From: Fistularia commersonii
Lineage: Eukaryota > Chordata > Actinopteri > Syngnathiformes > Fistulariidae
Assembly: GCA_037954325.1 (NCBI GenBank)
Contig: JBBMNZ010000060.1
Coordinates: 496,001-560,000 of the forward strand
DNA: 64,000 nucleotides
Direction of reading: 5' to 3'
Of this stretch, positions 22,185 through 34,337 are shown one piece after another. The translations under genes and the position numbers were made by a program. How positions within the stretch are numbered: the first letter of the stretch is position 1; each line of letters begins with the position of its first letter. The notes beneath the pieces were generated by a model, which worked only from the letters and a program-made list of their open reading frames with translations, did no database searches and was not told the origin of the DNA.

Positions 22185-24654
22185 TGCAGGATCACAATGA
22201 TTTTGATTTATATTATGCAGAATCAAGCCCTTTTCAACATATTTCAGCACCAGCAAGCTGCTAGAAAGGGATCTATAGTTATTGACACTCTTTTCCAAAG
22301 ACGCTTCAACTCAGTGAGATAAACACTTTTTGACCATATGGTTATATCTTTTTAAAATGTTGCAGGATCACAATGATTTTGACTTATATTATGCAGAATC
22401 AAGCCCTTTTCAACATATTTCAGCACCAGCAAGCTGCTAGAAAGGAATCTTCAGTTATTGACACTCTGTTGCTAAAAAGCTTCAACTCAGTGAGATAAAC
22501 ACTTTTTGACCATATGGCTTTATCTTTTTAAAATGTTGCAGGATCACAATGAATTTGACTTATATTATGCAGAATCAAGCCCTTTTCAACATATTTCAGC
22601 ACCAGCAAGCTGCTAGAAAGGAATATTTAGTTTTCGGACACTCTGTTGCTAAAAAGCTTCAACTCAGTGAGATAAACACTTTTTGACCATATGGCTTTAT
22701 CTTTTTAAAATGTTGCAGGATCACAATGATTTTGACTTATATTATGCAGAATCAAGCCGTTTTCAACATATTTAGGCACCAGCAAGCTGCTAGAAAGGAA
22801 TCTTTAGTTATGTACACTCTGTTGCAAAAAAGCTTCAACTCAGTGAGAAAAACACATTTTGACCATATGGCTATATCTTTTCAAAATGTTGCAGGATCAC
22901 AATGATTTTGATTTATATTATGTAGAATCAAGCCCTTTTCAACATATTTCAGCACCAGCAAGCTGCTAGAAAGGAATCTTTAGTTATTGACACTCTTTAT
23001 CAAAAAACGCTTCAACTCTGTGAGATAAACACTTTTTGACCGTATGGCTATATCTTTTCAAAATTTTGCAGGATTACAATGAATTTGACTTATATTATGC
23101 AGAATCAAGCCCTTTTCAACATTTTTCAGCACCAGCAAGATGCTAGAAAGGAATCTTTAGTTATTGACACTCTGTTGCAAAAAAGTTTCAACTCAGTGAG
23201 ATAAACACTTTTTGACCGTATGGCTATATCTTTTCAAAATGTTGCAGGATCACAATGAATTTTGACTTATATTATGCAGAATCAAGCCCTTTTCAACATA
23301 TTTCAGCACCAGCAAGCTGCTAGAAAGGAATCTTTTGTTATTGACACTCTTTATCAAAAACGCTTCAACTCAGTGAGATAAACACTTTTTGACCGTATGG
23401 CTATATCTTTTAAAAAAGGTTGCAGGATCACAATGAATTTGATTAATATTATGCAGAATCAAGCCCTTTTCAACATATTTCAGCACCAGCAAGCTGCTAG
23501 AAAGGAATCTTTAGTTATTGACACTCTTTATCAAAAACGCTTCAACTCTGTGAGATAAACACTTTTTGACCGTATGGCTATATCTTTTCAAAATGTTGCA
23601 GGATCACAATGAATTTGACTTATATTATGCAGAATCAAGCCCTTTTCAACATATGTCAGCACCAGCAACCTGCTAGAAAGGAATCTTTAGTTATTGACAC
23701 TCTTTATCAAAAACGCTTCAACTCTGTGAGATAAACACTTTTTTGACCGTATGGCTATATCTTTTCACAATGTTGCAGGATCACAATGATTTTGACTTAT
23801 ATTATGCAGAATCAAGCCCTTTTCAACATATTTCAGCACCAGCAAGCTGCTAGAAAGGAATCTTTAGTTATTGACACTCTGTTGCAAAAAAGTTTCAACT
23901 CAGTGAGATAAACACTTTTTGACCGTATGGCTATATCTTTTCAAAATGTTGCAGGATCACAATGATTTTGACTTATATTATGCAGAATCAAGCCCTTTTC
24001 AACATATTTCAGCACCAGCAAGCTGCTAGAAAGGAATCTTTAGTTATTGACACTCTGTTGCTAAAAAGCTTCAACTCAGTGAGAAAAACACATTTTGACC
24101 ATATGGCTATATCTTTTTAAAATGTTGCAGGATCACAATGTTTTTGACTTATATTATGCATAATCAAGCCCTTTTCAACATATTTCAGCACCAGCAAGCT
24201 GCTAGAAAGGAATCTTTAGTTTTTGGACACTCTGTTGCTAAAAAGCTTCAACTCAGTGAGATAAACACTTTTTGACCATATGGCTTTATCTTTTTAAAAT
24301 GTTGCAGGATCACAATGATTTTGACTTATATTATGCAGAATCAAGCCCTTTTCAACATATTTCAGCACCAGCAAGCTGCTAGAAAGGAATCTTTAATAAT
24401 TGACACTCTGTTGCAAAAAAGCTTCAACTCAGTGAGATAAACACTTTTTGACCATATGGCTATATCTTTTCAAATTGTTACAGGATCACAATGATTTTGA
24501 CTTATATAATGCAGAATCAAGCCCTTTTCAACATATTTCAGCACCAGCAAGCTGCAAGAAAAGAATGTTTAGTTATTGACACTCTTTATCAAAAACGCTT
24601 CAACTCAGTGAGATAAACACTTTTTGACCGTATGGCTATATCTTTTCAAAATGT
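22185..24654 (+). repeat. Mosaic of block B variant and 12-mer fragments
   Basis: Begins with a second copy of the 13,908-14,789 block (offset 8,277 bp) and continues with GGATTACAATG, TTTTGTTATTG and GAATTTGATTAAT monomers like the 529-bp trimer. CATATGTCAG, GTTGCTAAAAAGC and TTTTTGGACAC monomers follow, then one TTTAATAATTG and one GTTACAGG monomer. Scattered single-base insertions occur (an extra A near 23,006, an extra T in GAATTTTGAC near 23,260, an extra T near 23,741). Confidence 0.7.
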
Positions 24655-25670
24655 TGCAGGATCACAATGATTTTGATTTATATTATGCAGAATCAAGCCC
24701 TTTTCAACATATTTCAGCACCAGCAAGCTGCTAGAAAGGGATCTATAGTTATTGACACTCTTTTCCAAAGACGCTTCAACTCAGTGAGATAAACACTTTT
24801 TGACCATATGGTTATATCTTTTTAAAATGTTGCAGGATCACAATGATTTTGACTTATATTATGCAGAATCAAGCCCTTTTCAACATATTTCTTCACCATT
24901 AAGCTGCTAGAAAGGAATCTTCAGTTATTGACACTCTGTTGCTAAAAAGCTTCAACTCAGTGAGATAAACACTTTTTGACCATATGGCTTTATCTTTTTA
25001 AAATGTTGCAGGATCACAATGAATTTGACTTATATTATGCAGAATCAAGCCCTTTTCAACATATTTCAGCACCAGCAAGCTGCTAGAAAGGAATCTTTAG
25101 TTATTGACACTCTTTATCAAAAACGCTTCAACTCTGTGAGATAAACACTTTTTGACCGTATGGCTATATCTTTTCACAATGTTGCAGGATCACAATGATT
25201 TTGACTTATATTATGCAGAATCGAGCCCTTTTCAACATATTTCAGCACCAGCAAGCTGCTAGAAAGGAATCTTTAGTTATTGACACTCTGTTGCAAAAAA
25301 GCTTCAACTCAGTGAGAAAAACAGTTTTTGACCATATTGCTATATCTGTTTCAAAATGTTGCAGGAACACAATGATTTTGACTTATATTATGCAGAATCA
25401 AGCCCTTTTCAACATATTTCAGCACCAGCAAGCTGCTAGAAAGGAATCTTTAGTTTTCGGACACTCTGTTGCTAAAAAGCTTCAACTCAGTGAGATAAAC
25501 ACTTTTTGACCATATGGCTTTATCTTTTTAAAATGTTGCAGGATCACAATGATTTTGACTTATATTATGCAGAATCAAGCCCTTTTCAACATATTTAGGC
25601 ACCAGCAAGCTGCTAGAAAGGAATCTTTAGTTATGTACACTCTGTTGCAAAAAAGCTTCAACTCAGTGAG
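24655..25670 (+). repeat. Block B, distal copy
   Basis: This copy repeats 2,289-3,303 at an offset of 22,366 bp, including the rare GAATCGAGCCC at about 25,219. Private changes are a cluster of substitutions at 24,891-24,901 (CTTCACCATTAAG where CAGCACCAGCAAG is normal) and a one-base insertion giving ATCTGTTTC near 25,349. The insertion fuses frames across two monomers and creates a longer but meaningless open frame. Confidence 0.78.
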
Positions 25671-28000
25671 ATAAACACTTTTTGACCGTATGGCTATATC
25701 TTTTCAAAATTTTGTAGGATTACAATGAATTTGACTTATATTATGCAGAATCAAGCCCTTTTCAACATTTTTCAGCACCAGCAAGATGCTAGAAAGGAAT
25801 CTTTAGTTATTGACACTCTGTTGCAAAAAAGTTTCAACTCAGTGAGATAAACACTTTTTGACCGTATGGCTATATCTTTTCAAAATGTTGCAGGATCACA
25901 ATGAATTTGACTTATATTATGCAGAATCAAGCCCTTTTCAACATATTTCAGCACCAGCAAGCTGCTAGAAAGGAATCTTTTGTTATTGACAATCTTTATC
26001 AAAAAAGTTTCAACTCAGTGAGATAAACACTTTTTGACCGTATGGCTATATCTTTTTAAAAAAGGTTGCAGGATCACAATGAATTTGATTAATATTATGC
26101 AGAATCAAGCCCTTTTCAACATATTTCAGCACCAGCAAGCTGCTAGAAAGGAATCTTTAGTTATGACACTCTGTTGCTAAAAAGCTTCAACTCAGTGAGA
26201 TAAACACTTTTTGACCATATGGCTATATCTTTTTAAAATGTTGCAGGATCACAATGATTTTGACTTATATTATGCAGAATCAAGCCCTTTTCAACATATT
26301 TCAGCACCAGCAAGCTGCTAGAAAGGAATCTTTAGTTATTGACACTCTTTTGCAAAAAAGCTTCAACTCAGTGAGATAAACACTTTTTGACCGTATGGCT
26401 ATATCTTTTCAAAATGTTGCAGGATCACAATGAATTCGACTTATATTATGCAGAATCAAGCCCTTTTCAACATATTTCAGCACCAGCAAGCTGCTAGAAA
26501 GGAATCTTTAGTTATTGACACTCTTTATCAAAAACGCTTCAACTCTGTGAGATAAACCTTTTTGACCGTATGGCTATATCTTTTCAAAATGTTGCAGGAT
26601 CACAATGAATTTGACTTATATTATGCAGAATCAAGCCCTTTTCAACATATGTCAGCACCAGCAAGCTGCTAGAAAGGAATCTTTAGTTATTGACACTCTT
26701 TATCAAAAACGCTTCAACTCTGTGAGATAAACACTTTTTGACCGTATGGCTATATCTTTTCACAATGTTGCAGGATCACAATGATTTTGACTTATATTAT
26801 GCAGAATCAAGCCCTTTTCAACATATTTCAGCACCAGCAAGCTGCTAGAAAGGAATCTTTAGTTATTGACACTCTGTTGCAAAAAAGCTTCAACTCAGTG
26901 AGAAAAACAGTTTTTGACCCTATTGCTATATCTTTTCAAAATGTTGCAGGAACACAATGATTTTGACTTATATTATGCAGAATCAAGCCCTTTTCAACAT
27001 ATTTCAGCACCAGCAAGCTGCTAGAAAGGAATCTTTAGTTATTGACACTCTATATCAAAAACGCATCAACTCAGTGAGATAAACACTTTTTGACCGTATG
27101 GCTATATCTTTTCAAAATGTTGCAGGATCACATAGGTTTTGACTTATATTATGCAGAATCAAGCCCTTTTCAACATATTTCAGCACCAGCAAGCTGCTAG
27201 AAAGGAATCTTTAGTTATTGACACTCTGTTGCAAAAAAGCTTCAACTCAGTGAGAAAAACAGTTTTTGACCCTATTGCTATATCTTTTCAAAATGTTGCA
27301 GGAACACAATGATTTTGACTTATATTATGCAGAATCAAGCCCTTTTCAACATATTTCAGCACCAGCAAGCTGCTAGAAAGGAATCTTTAGTTATTGACAC
27401 TCTATATCAAAAACGCATCAACTCAGTGAGATAAACACTTTTTGACCGTATGGCTATATCTTTTCAAAATGTTGCAGGATCACATAGGTTTTGACTTATA
27501 TTATGCAGAATCAAGCCCTTTTCAACATATTTCAGCACCAGCAAGCTGCTAGAAAGGAATCTTTAGTTATTGACACTCTGTTGCAAAAAAGTTTCAACTC
27601 AGTGAGATAAACACTTTTTGACCGTATGGCTATATCTTTTCAAAATGTTGCAGGATCACATAGGTTTTGACTTATATTATGCAGAATCAAGCCCTTTTCA
27701 ACATATTTCAGCACCAGCAAGCTGCTAGAAAGGAATCTTTAGTTATTGACACTCTGTTGCAAAAAAGTTTCAACTCAGTGAGATAAACACTTTTTGACCG
27801 TATGGCTATATCTTTTCAAAATGTTGCAGGATCACAATGATTTTGACTTATATTATGCAGAATCAAGCCCTTTTCAACATATTTCAGCACCAGCAAGCTG
27901 CTAGAAAGGAATCTTTAGTTATTGACACTCTGTTGCTAAAAAGCTTCAACTCAGTGAGAAAAACACATTTTGACCATATGGCTATATCTTTTTAAAATGT
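25671..28000 (+). repeat. End of domain I, with fresh local duplications
   Basis: About thirteen monomers. They include GGATTACAATG, TTTTGTTATTG and GTTATGACAC types, then CATATGTCAG and GACCCTATTG types. A short deletion turns AAACACTTTTT into AAACCTTTTT near 26,557. From 26,945, a GGAACAC monomer with CTATATCAAAAACGC alternates twice with a CATAGG monomer. The CATAGG, AAAAAAGTTTC monomer at 27,473-27,648 is then followed by what looks like an identical copy at 27,649-27,824. Confidence 0.72.
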
Positions 28001-31000
28001 TGCAGGATCACAGTGTTTTTGACTTATATTATGCATAATCAAGCCCTTTTCAACATATTTCAGCACCAGCAAGCTGCTAGAAAGGAATCTTTAATTTTTG
28101 GACACTCTGTTGCTAAAAAGCTTCAACTCAGTGAGATAAACACTTTTTGACCATATGGCTTTATCTTTTTAAAATGTTGCAGGATCACAATGATTTTGAC
28201 TTATATTATGCAGAATCAAGCCCTTTTCAACATATTTCAGCACCAGCAAGCTGCTAGAAAGGAATACTTAGTTATTGACACTCTTTTGTAAAAAAGCTTC
28301 AACTCAGTGAGATAAACACTTTTTGACCGTATGGCTATATCTTTTAAAAAAGGTTGCAGGATCACAATGAATTTGACTTATATTATGCAGAATCAAGCCC
28401 TTTTCAACATATTTCAGCACCAGCAAGCTGCTAGAAAGGAATCTTTAGTTATTGACACTCTGTTGCTAAAAAGCTTCAACTCAGTGAGACAAACACTTTT
28501 TGACCATATGGCTATATCTTTTTAAAATGTTGCAGGATCACAATGAATTTGACTTATATTATGCAGAATCAAGCCCTTTTCAACATATTTCAGCACCAGC
28601 AAGCTGCTAGAAAGGAATCTTTAGTTATTGACACTCTGTTGCTAAAAAGCTTCAACTCAGTGAGATAAACACTTTTTGACCAAATGGCTTTATCTTTTTA
28701 AAATGTTGCAGGATCACAATGATTTTGACTTATATTATGCAGAATCAAGCCCTTTTCAACATATTTCAGCACCAGCAAGCTGCTAGAAAGGAATATTTAG
28801 TTATTGACACTCTTTTGCAAAAAAGCTTCAACTCAGTGAGATAAACACTTTTTGACCGTATGGCTGTATCTTTTCAAAATGTTGCAGGATCACAATGAAT
28901 TTGACTTATATTATGCAAAATCAAGCCCTTTTCAACATATTTCAGCACCAGCAAGCTGCTAGAAAGGAATCTTTAGTTATTGACACTCTGTTGCAAAAAA
29001 GTTTCAACTCAGTGAGAAAAACACATTTTGACCATATGGCTATATCTTTTCAAAATGTTGCAGGATCACAATGATTTTGATTTATATTATGCAGAGTCAA
29101 GCCCTTTTCAACATATGTCAGCACCAGCAAGCTGCTAGAAAGGAATCACTAGTTATTGACACTCTTTATCAAAAAGCTTCAACTCAGTGGATAAACACTT
29201 TTTGACCGTATGGCTATATCTTTTCAAATGTTGCAGGATCACAATGATTTTGACTAATATTATGCAGAATCAAGCACTTTTCAACATATTTCAGCACCAG
29301 CAAGCTGCTAGAAAGGAATCTATAGTTATTGACACTCTTTTCCAAAGACGCTTCAACTCAGTGAGATAAACACTTTTTGACCATATGGCTATATCTTTTT
29401 AAAATGTTTCAGGATCACAATAATTTTGACTATATTATACAGAATCAAGCCCTTTTCAACATATTTCAGCACCAGCAAGCTGCTAGAAAGGAATCTTTAG
29501 TCATTGACACTCTGTTGCAAAAAAGCTTCAACTCAGTGAGATAAACACTTTTTGACCGTATGGCTATATCTTTTCAAAATGTTGCAGGATCACAATGAAT
29601 TTGGACTTATATTATGCAGAATCAAGCCTTTTCAACATATTTCAGCACAGCAAGCTGCTAGAAAGGACTCTTTAGTTATTGACATTCTGTTGCTAAAAAG
29701 CTTCAACTCAGTGAGATAAACACTTTTTGACCATATGGCTATATCTTTTTAAAATGTTGCAGGATCACAATGATTTTGACTAATATTATGCAGAATCAAG
29801 CCCTTTTCAACATATTTTCAGCACCAGCAAAGCTGCTAGAAAGGGATCTATAGTTATTGACACTCTTTTCCAAAGACGCTTCAACTCAGTGAGATAAACA
29901 CTTTTTGACCATATGGTTATATCTTTTTAAAATGTTGCAGGATCACAATGATTTTGACTTATATTATGCAGAATCAAGCCCTTTTCAACATATTTCAGCA
30001 CCAGCAAGCTGCTAGAAAGGAATCTTTAGTTATTGACACTCCTTTGCAAAAAAGCTTCAAATCAGTGAGATAAACACTTTTTGACCGTATGGCTATATCT
30101 TTTAAAAAAGGGTTGCAGGATCACAATGAATTTGACTTATATTATGCAGAATCAAGCCCTTTTCAACATATTTCAGCACCAGCAAGCTGCTATAAAGGAA
30201 TCTTTAGTTATTGACACTCTGTTGCTAAAATGCTTCAACTCAGTGAGACAAACACTTTTTGACCATATGGCTATATCTTTTTAAAATGTTGCAGGATCAC
30301 AATGATTTTGACTTATATTATGCAGAATCAAGCCCTTTTCAACATATTTCAGCACCAGCAAGCTGCTAGAAAGGAATCTTTAGTTATTGACACTCTGTTG
30401 CTAAAAAGCTTCAACTCAGTGAGATAAACACTTTTTGACCAAATGGCTTTATCTTTTTAAAATGTTGCAGGATCACAATGATTTTGACTTATATTATGCA
30501 GAATCAAGCCCTTTTCAACATATTTCAGCACCAGCAAGCTGCTAGAAAGGAATATTTAGTTATTGACACTCTTTTGCAAAAAAGCTTCAACTCAGTGAGA
30601 TAAACACTTTTTGACCGTATGGCTGTATCTTTTCAAAATGTTGCAGGATCACAATGAATTTGACTTATATTATGCAGAATCAAGCCCTTTTCAACATATT
30701 TCAGCACCAGCAAGCTGCTAGAAAGGAATCTTTAGTTATTGACACTCTTTATCAAAAACGCTTCAACTCTGTGAGATAAACACTTTTTGACCGTATGGCT
30801 ATATCTTTTCAAAATGTTGCAGGATCACAATGATTTTGACTTATATTATGCAGAATCAAGCCCTTTTCAACATATTTCAGCACCAGCAAGCTGCTAGAAA
30901 GGAATCTTTAGTTATTGACACTCTGTTGCAAAAAAGCTTCAACTCAGTGAGAAAAACAGTTTTTGACCATATTGCTATATCTTTTCAAAATGTTGCAGGA

Positions 31001-31521
31001 ACACAATGATTTTGACTTATATTATGCAGAATAAAGCCCTTTTCAACATATTTCAGCACCAGCAAGCTGCTAGAATGGAATCTTTAGTTATTGACACTCT
31101 TTATCAAAAACGCTTCAACTCAGTGAGATAAACACTTTATGACCGTATGGCTATATATTTTCAAAATGTTGCAGGATCACATAGGTTTTGACTTATATTA
31201 TGCAGTATCAAGCCCTTTTCAACATATTTCAGCACCAGCAAGCTGCTAGAAAGGAATCTTTAGTTATTGACACTCTTTATCAAAAAAGCTTCAACTCAGT
31301 GAGATAAACACTTTTTGACCGTATGGCTATATCTTTTCAAAATGTTGCAGGATCACAATGATTTTGACTTATATTATGCAGAATCAAGCCCTTTTCAACA
31401 TATTTCAGCACCAGCAAGCTGCTAGAAAGGAATCTATAGTTATTGACACTCTTTTCCAAAGACGCTTCAACTCAGTGAGATAAACACTTTTTGACCGTAT
31501 GGCTATATCTTTTCAAAATGT
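28001..31521 (+). repeat. Transition zone between HOR domains
   Basis: About 20 monomers in which left-half markers fade and right-half markers appear: the first GACATTCTG near 29,680, GACTAATATT near 29,251, and the last CATAGGTTTTG near 31,190. The sub-block AAAAAGGTTGC, GTTGCTAAAAAGC, GACCAAATGG occurs near 28,350-28,690 and, partly, near 30,110-30,445, about ten monomers apart. The middle of the zone carries an unusual number of one-base indels (see the separate entry). Confidence 0.7.
29170..30130 (+). repeat. Indel-rich satellite patch
   Basis: Within about 1 kb I count roughly ten departures from monomer length. They are a lost A in CAAAAAGC near 29,171, CAGTGGATAAAC near 29,187, TTTTCAAATG near 29,225, GACTATATTATAC near 29,430, an extra G in AATTTGGAC near 29,601, AAGCCTTTTC near 29,625, CAGCACAGC near 29,645, CATATTTTCAG near 29,815, GCAAAGCTGC near 29,828 and AAAAAAGGGTTGC near 30,105. 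Elsewhere such changes are isolated. The patch lies exactly where HOR domains change, so it may be old degraded satellite or a stretch of poorer consensus. Confidence 0.72.
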
Positions 31522-34337
31522 TGCAGGATCACAATGAATTTGACTTATATTATGCAGAATCAAGCCCTTTTCAACATATTTCAGCACCAGCAAGCTGCTA
31601 GAAAGGAATCTTTAGTTATTGACATTCTGTTGCTAAAAAGCTTCAACTCAGTGAGATAAACACTTTTTGACCATATGGCTATATCTTTTTAAAATGTTGC
31701 AGGATCACAATGATTTTGACTAATATTATGCAGAATCAAGCCCTTTTCAACATATTTCAGCACCAGCAAGCTGCCAGAAAGGAATCTTTAGTTATTGACA
31801 CTCTTTATCAAAAAAGCTTAAACTAAGTGAGATAAACACTTTTTGACCGTATGGCTATATCTTTTCAAAATGTTGCATGATCACAATGATTTTGACTTAT
31901 ATTATGCAGAATCAAGCCCTTTTCAACATATTTCAGCACCAGCAAGCTGCTAGAAAGGGATTTTTAGTTATTGACACTCTTTTCCAAAGACGCTTCAACT
32001 CAGTGAGATAAACACTTTTTGACCATATGGTTATATCTTTTTAAAATGTTGCAGGATCACAATGATTTTGACTTATATTATGCAGAATCAAGCCCTTTTC
32101 AACATATTTCAGCACCAGCAAGCTGCTAGAAAGGAATCTTTAGTTATTGACACTCTGTTGCTAAAAAGCTTCAACTCAGTGAGATAAACACTTTTTGACC
32201 ATATGGCTTTATCTTTTTAAAATGTTGCAGGATCACAATGATTTTGACTTATATTATGCAGAATCAAGCCCTTTTCAACATATTTCAGCACCAGCAAGCT
32301 GCTAGAAAGGAATCTTTAGTTATTGACACTCTTTATCAAAAACGCTTCAACTCAGTGAGATAAACACTTTTTGACCGTATGGCTATATCTTTTCAAAATG
32401 TTGCAGGATCACAATGAATTTGACTTATATTATGCAGAATCAAGCCCTTTTCAACATATTTCAGCACCAGCAAGCTGCTAGAAAGGAATCTTTAGTTATT
32501 GGCATTCTGTTGCTAAAAAGCTTCAACTCAGTGAGATAAACACTTTTTGACCATATGGCTATATCTTTTTAAAATGTTGCAGGATCACAATGATTTTGAC
32601 TAATATTATGCAGAATCAAGCCCTTTTCAACATATTTCAGCACCAGCAAGCTGCGAGAAAGGAATCTTTAGTCATTGACACTCTTTTGCAAAAAAGCTTC
32701 AACTCAGTGAGATAAACACTTTTTGACCATATGGCTATATCTTTTCAAATTGTTGCAGGATCACAATGATTTTGACTTATATTATGCAGAATTAAGCCCT
32801 TTTCAACATATTTAAGCACCAGCAACCTGCTAGAAAAGAATCTTTAGTTATTGTCACTCTTTATCAAAAACGCTTCAACTCAGTGAGATAAACACTTTTT
32901 GACCGTATGGCTATATCTTTTCAAAATGTTGCAGGATCACAATGAATTTGACTTATATTATGCAGAATCAAGCCCTTTTCAACATATTTCAGCACCAGCA
33001 AGCTGCTAGAAAGGAATCTTTAGTTATTGACACTCTGTTGCTAAAAAGCTTCAACTCACTGAGATAAACACTTTTTGACCAAATGGCTTTATCTTTTTAA
33101 AATGTTGCAGGATCACAATGATTTTGACTTATATTATGCAGAATCAAGCCCTTTTCAACATATTTCAGCACCAGCAAGCTGCTAGAAAGGAATATTTAGT
33201 TATTGACACTCTTTTGCAAAAAAGCTTCAACTCAGTGAGATAAACACTTTTTGACCGTGTGGCTGTATCTTTTCAAAATGTTGCAGGATCACAATGAATT
33301 TGACTTATATTATGCAGAATCAAGCCCTTTTCAACATATTTCAGCACCAGCAAGCTGCTAGAAAGGAATCTTTAGTTATGTACTCTCTGTTGCAAAAAAG
33401 CTTCAACTCAGTGAGAAAAACACATTTTGACCATATGGCTATATCTTTTCAAAATGTTGCAGGATCACAATGATTTTGACTTATATTATGCAGAATCAAG
33501 CACTTTTCAACATATTTCAGCACCAGCAAGCTGCTAGAAAGGAATCTATAGTTATTGACACTCTTTTCCAAAGACGCTTCAACTCAGTGAGATAAACACT
33601 TTTTGACCGTATGGCTATATCTTTTCAAAATGTTGCAGGATCACAATGAATTTGACTTATATTATGCAGAATCAAGCCCTTTTCAACATATTTCAGCACC
33701 AGCAAGCTGCTAGAAAGGAATCTTTAGTTATTGACATTCTGTTGCTAAAAAGCTTCAACTCAGTGAGATAAACACTTTTTGACCATATGGCTATATCTTT
33801 TTAAAATGTTGCAGGATCACAATGATTTTGACTAATATTATGCAGAATCAAGCCCTTTTCAATATATTTCAGCACCAGCAAGCTGCTAGAAAGGAATCTT
33901 TAGTTATTGACACTCTTTATCAAAAAAGCTTAAACTCAGTGAGATAAACACTTTTTGACCGTATGGCTATATCTTTTCAAAATGTTGCATGATCACAATG
34001 ATTTTGACTTATATTATGCAGAATCAAGCCCTTTTCAACATATTTCAGCACCAGCAAGCTGCTAGAAAGGGATCTTTAGTCATTGACACTCTTTTCCAAA
34101 GACGCTTCAACTCAGTGAGATAAACACTTTTTGACCATATGGTTATATCTTTTTAAAATGTTGCAGGATTACAATGATTTTGACTTATATTATGCAGAAT
34201 CAAGCCCTTTTCAACATATTTCAGCACCAGCAAGCTGCTAGAAAGGAATCTTTAGTTATTGACACTCTTTATCAAAAACGCTTCAACTCAGTGAGATAAA
34301 CACTTTTTGACCGTATGGCTATATCTTTTCAAAATGT
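31522..34337 (+). repeat. Domain II, first part: blocks with a 12-monomer offset
   Basis: The three-monomer series GACATTCTG, then GACTAATATT with AAAAGCTTAAACT, then GCATGATCAC with AAAGGGAT occurs at 31,522 and again at 33,634, exactly 2,112 bp (12 monomers) later. The rare AGCTTAAACT at 31,816 and 33,928 confirms the offset. After the third monomer the second copy lacks one monomer (the GTTGCTAAAAAGC, GGCTTTATC type). Between the copies lie GAATTAAG, GACCAAATGG, GGCTGTATC and CCAAAGACGC monomers. Confidence 0.72.

Larger units (their letters stand above)
1..28000 (+). repeat. Array domain I: 12-monomer HOR family and mosaic derivatives
   Basis: The left 28 kb shares marker variants that are rare or absent further right: CACATAGGTTTTG, AACTCTGTGAG next to CTTTATCAAAAACGC, TTTAATAATTGAC, ATCATGCAG, GTTATGTACAC, TTAGTTTTCGG and AAAAAAGGTTGC. 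They occur in a reproducible order, defining a 12-monomer unit plus alternative blocks that branch off after its last monomer. The GACATTCTG and GCATGATCAC markers that dominate the right half were not seen here. The boundary at 28,001 is a monomer start chosen where this order breaks down; it could be placed a few monomers either way. Confidence 0.8.

Noticed and set aside
25195..25509. Forward open frame of 104 codons
   Set aside because: Created by a one-base insertion (ATCTGTTTC) and the GAGAAAAAC variant in block B; the older copy of the same block at 2,289-3,303 lacks the insertion.
28331..30284. Forward open frames at 28,331-28,525, 29,187-29,369 and 30,081-30,284
   Set aside because: They arise in the indel-containing transition zone from AAAAAAGG insertions, GAGACAAAC and single-base losses. 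No family resemblance, start signal or conservation.
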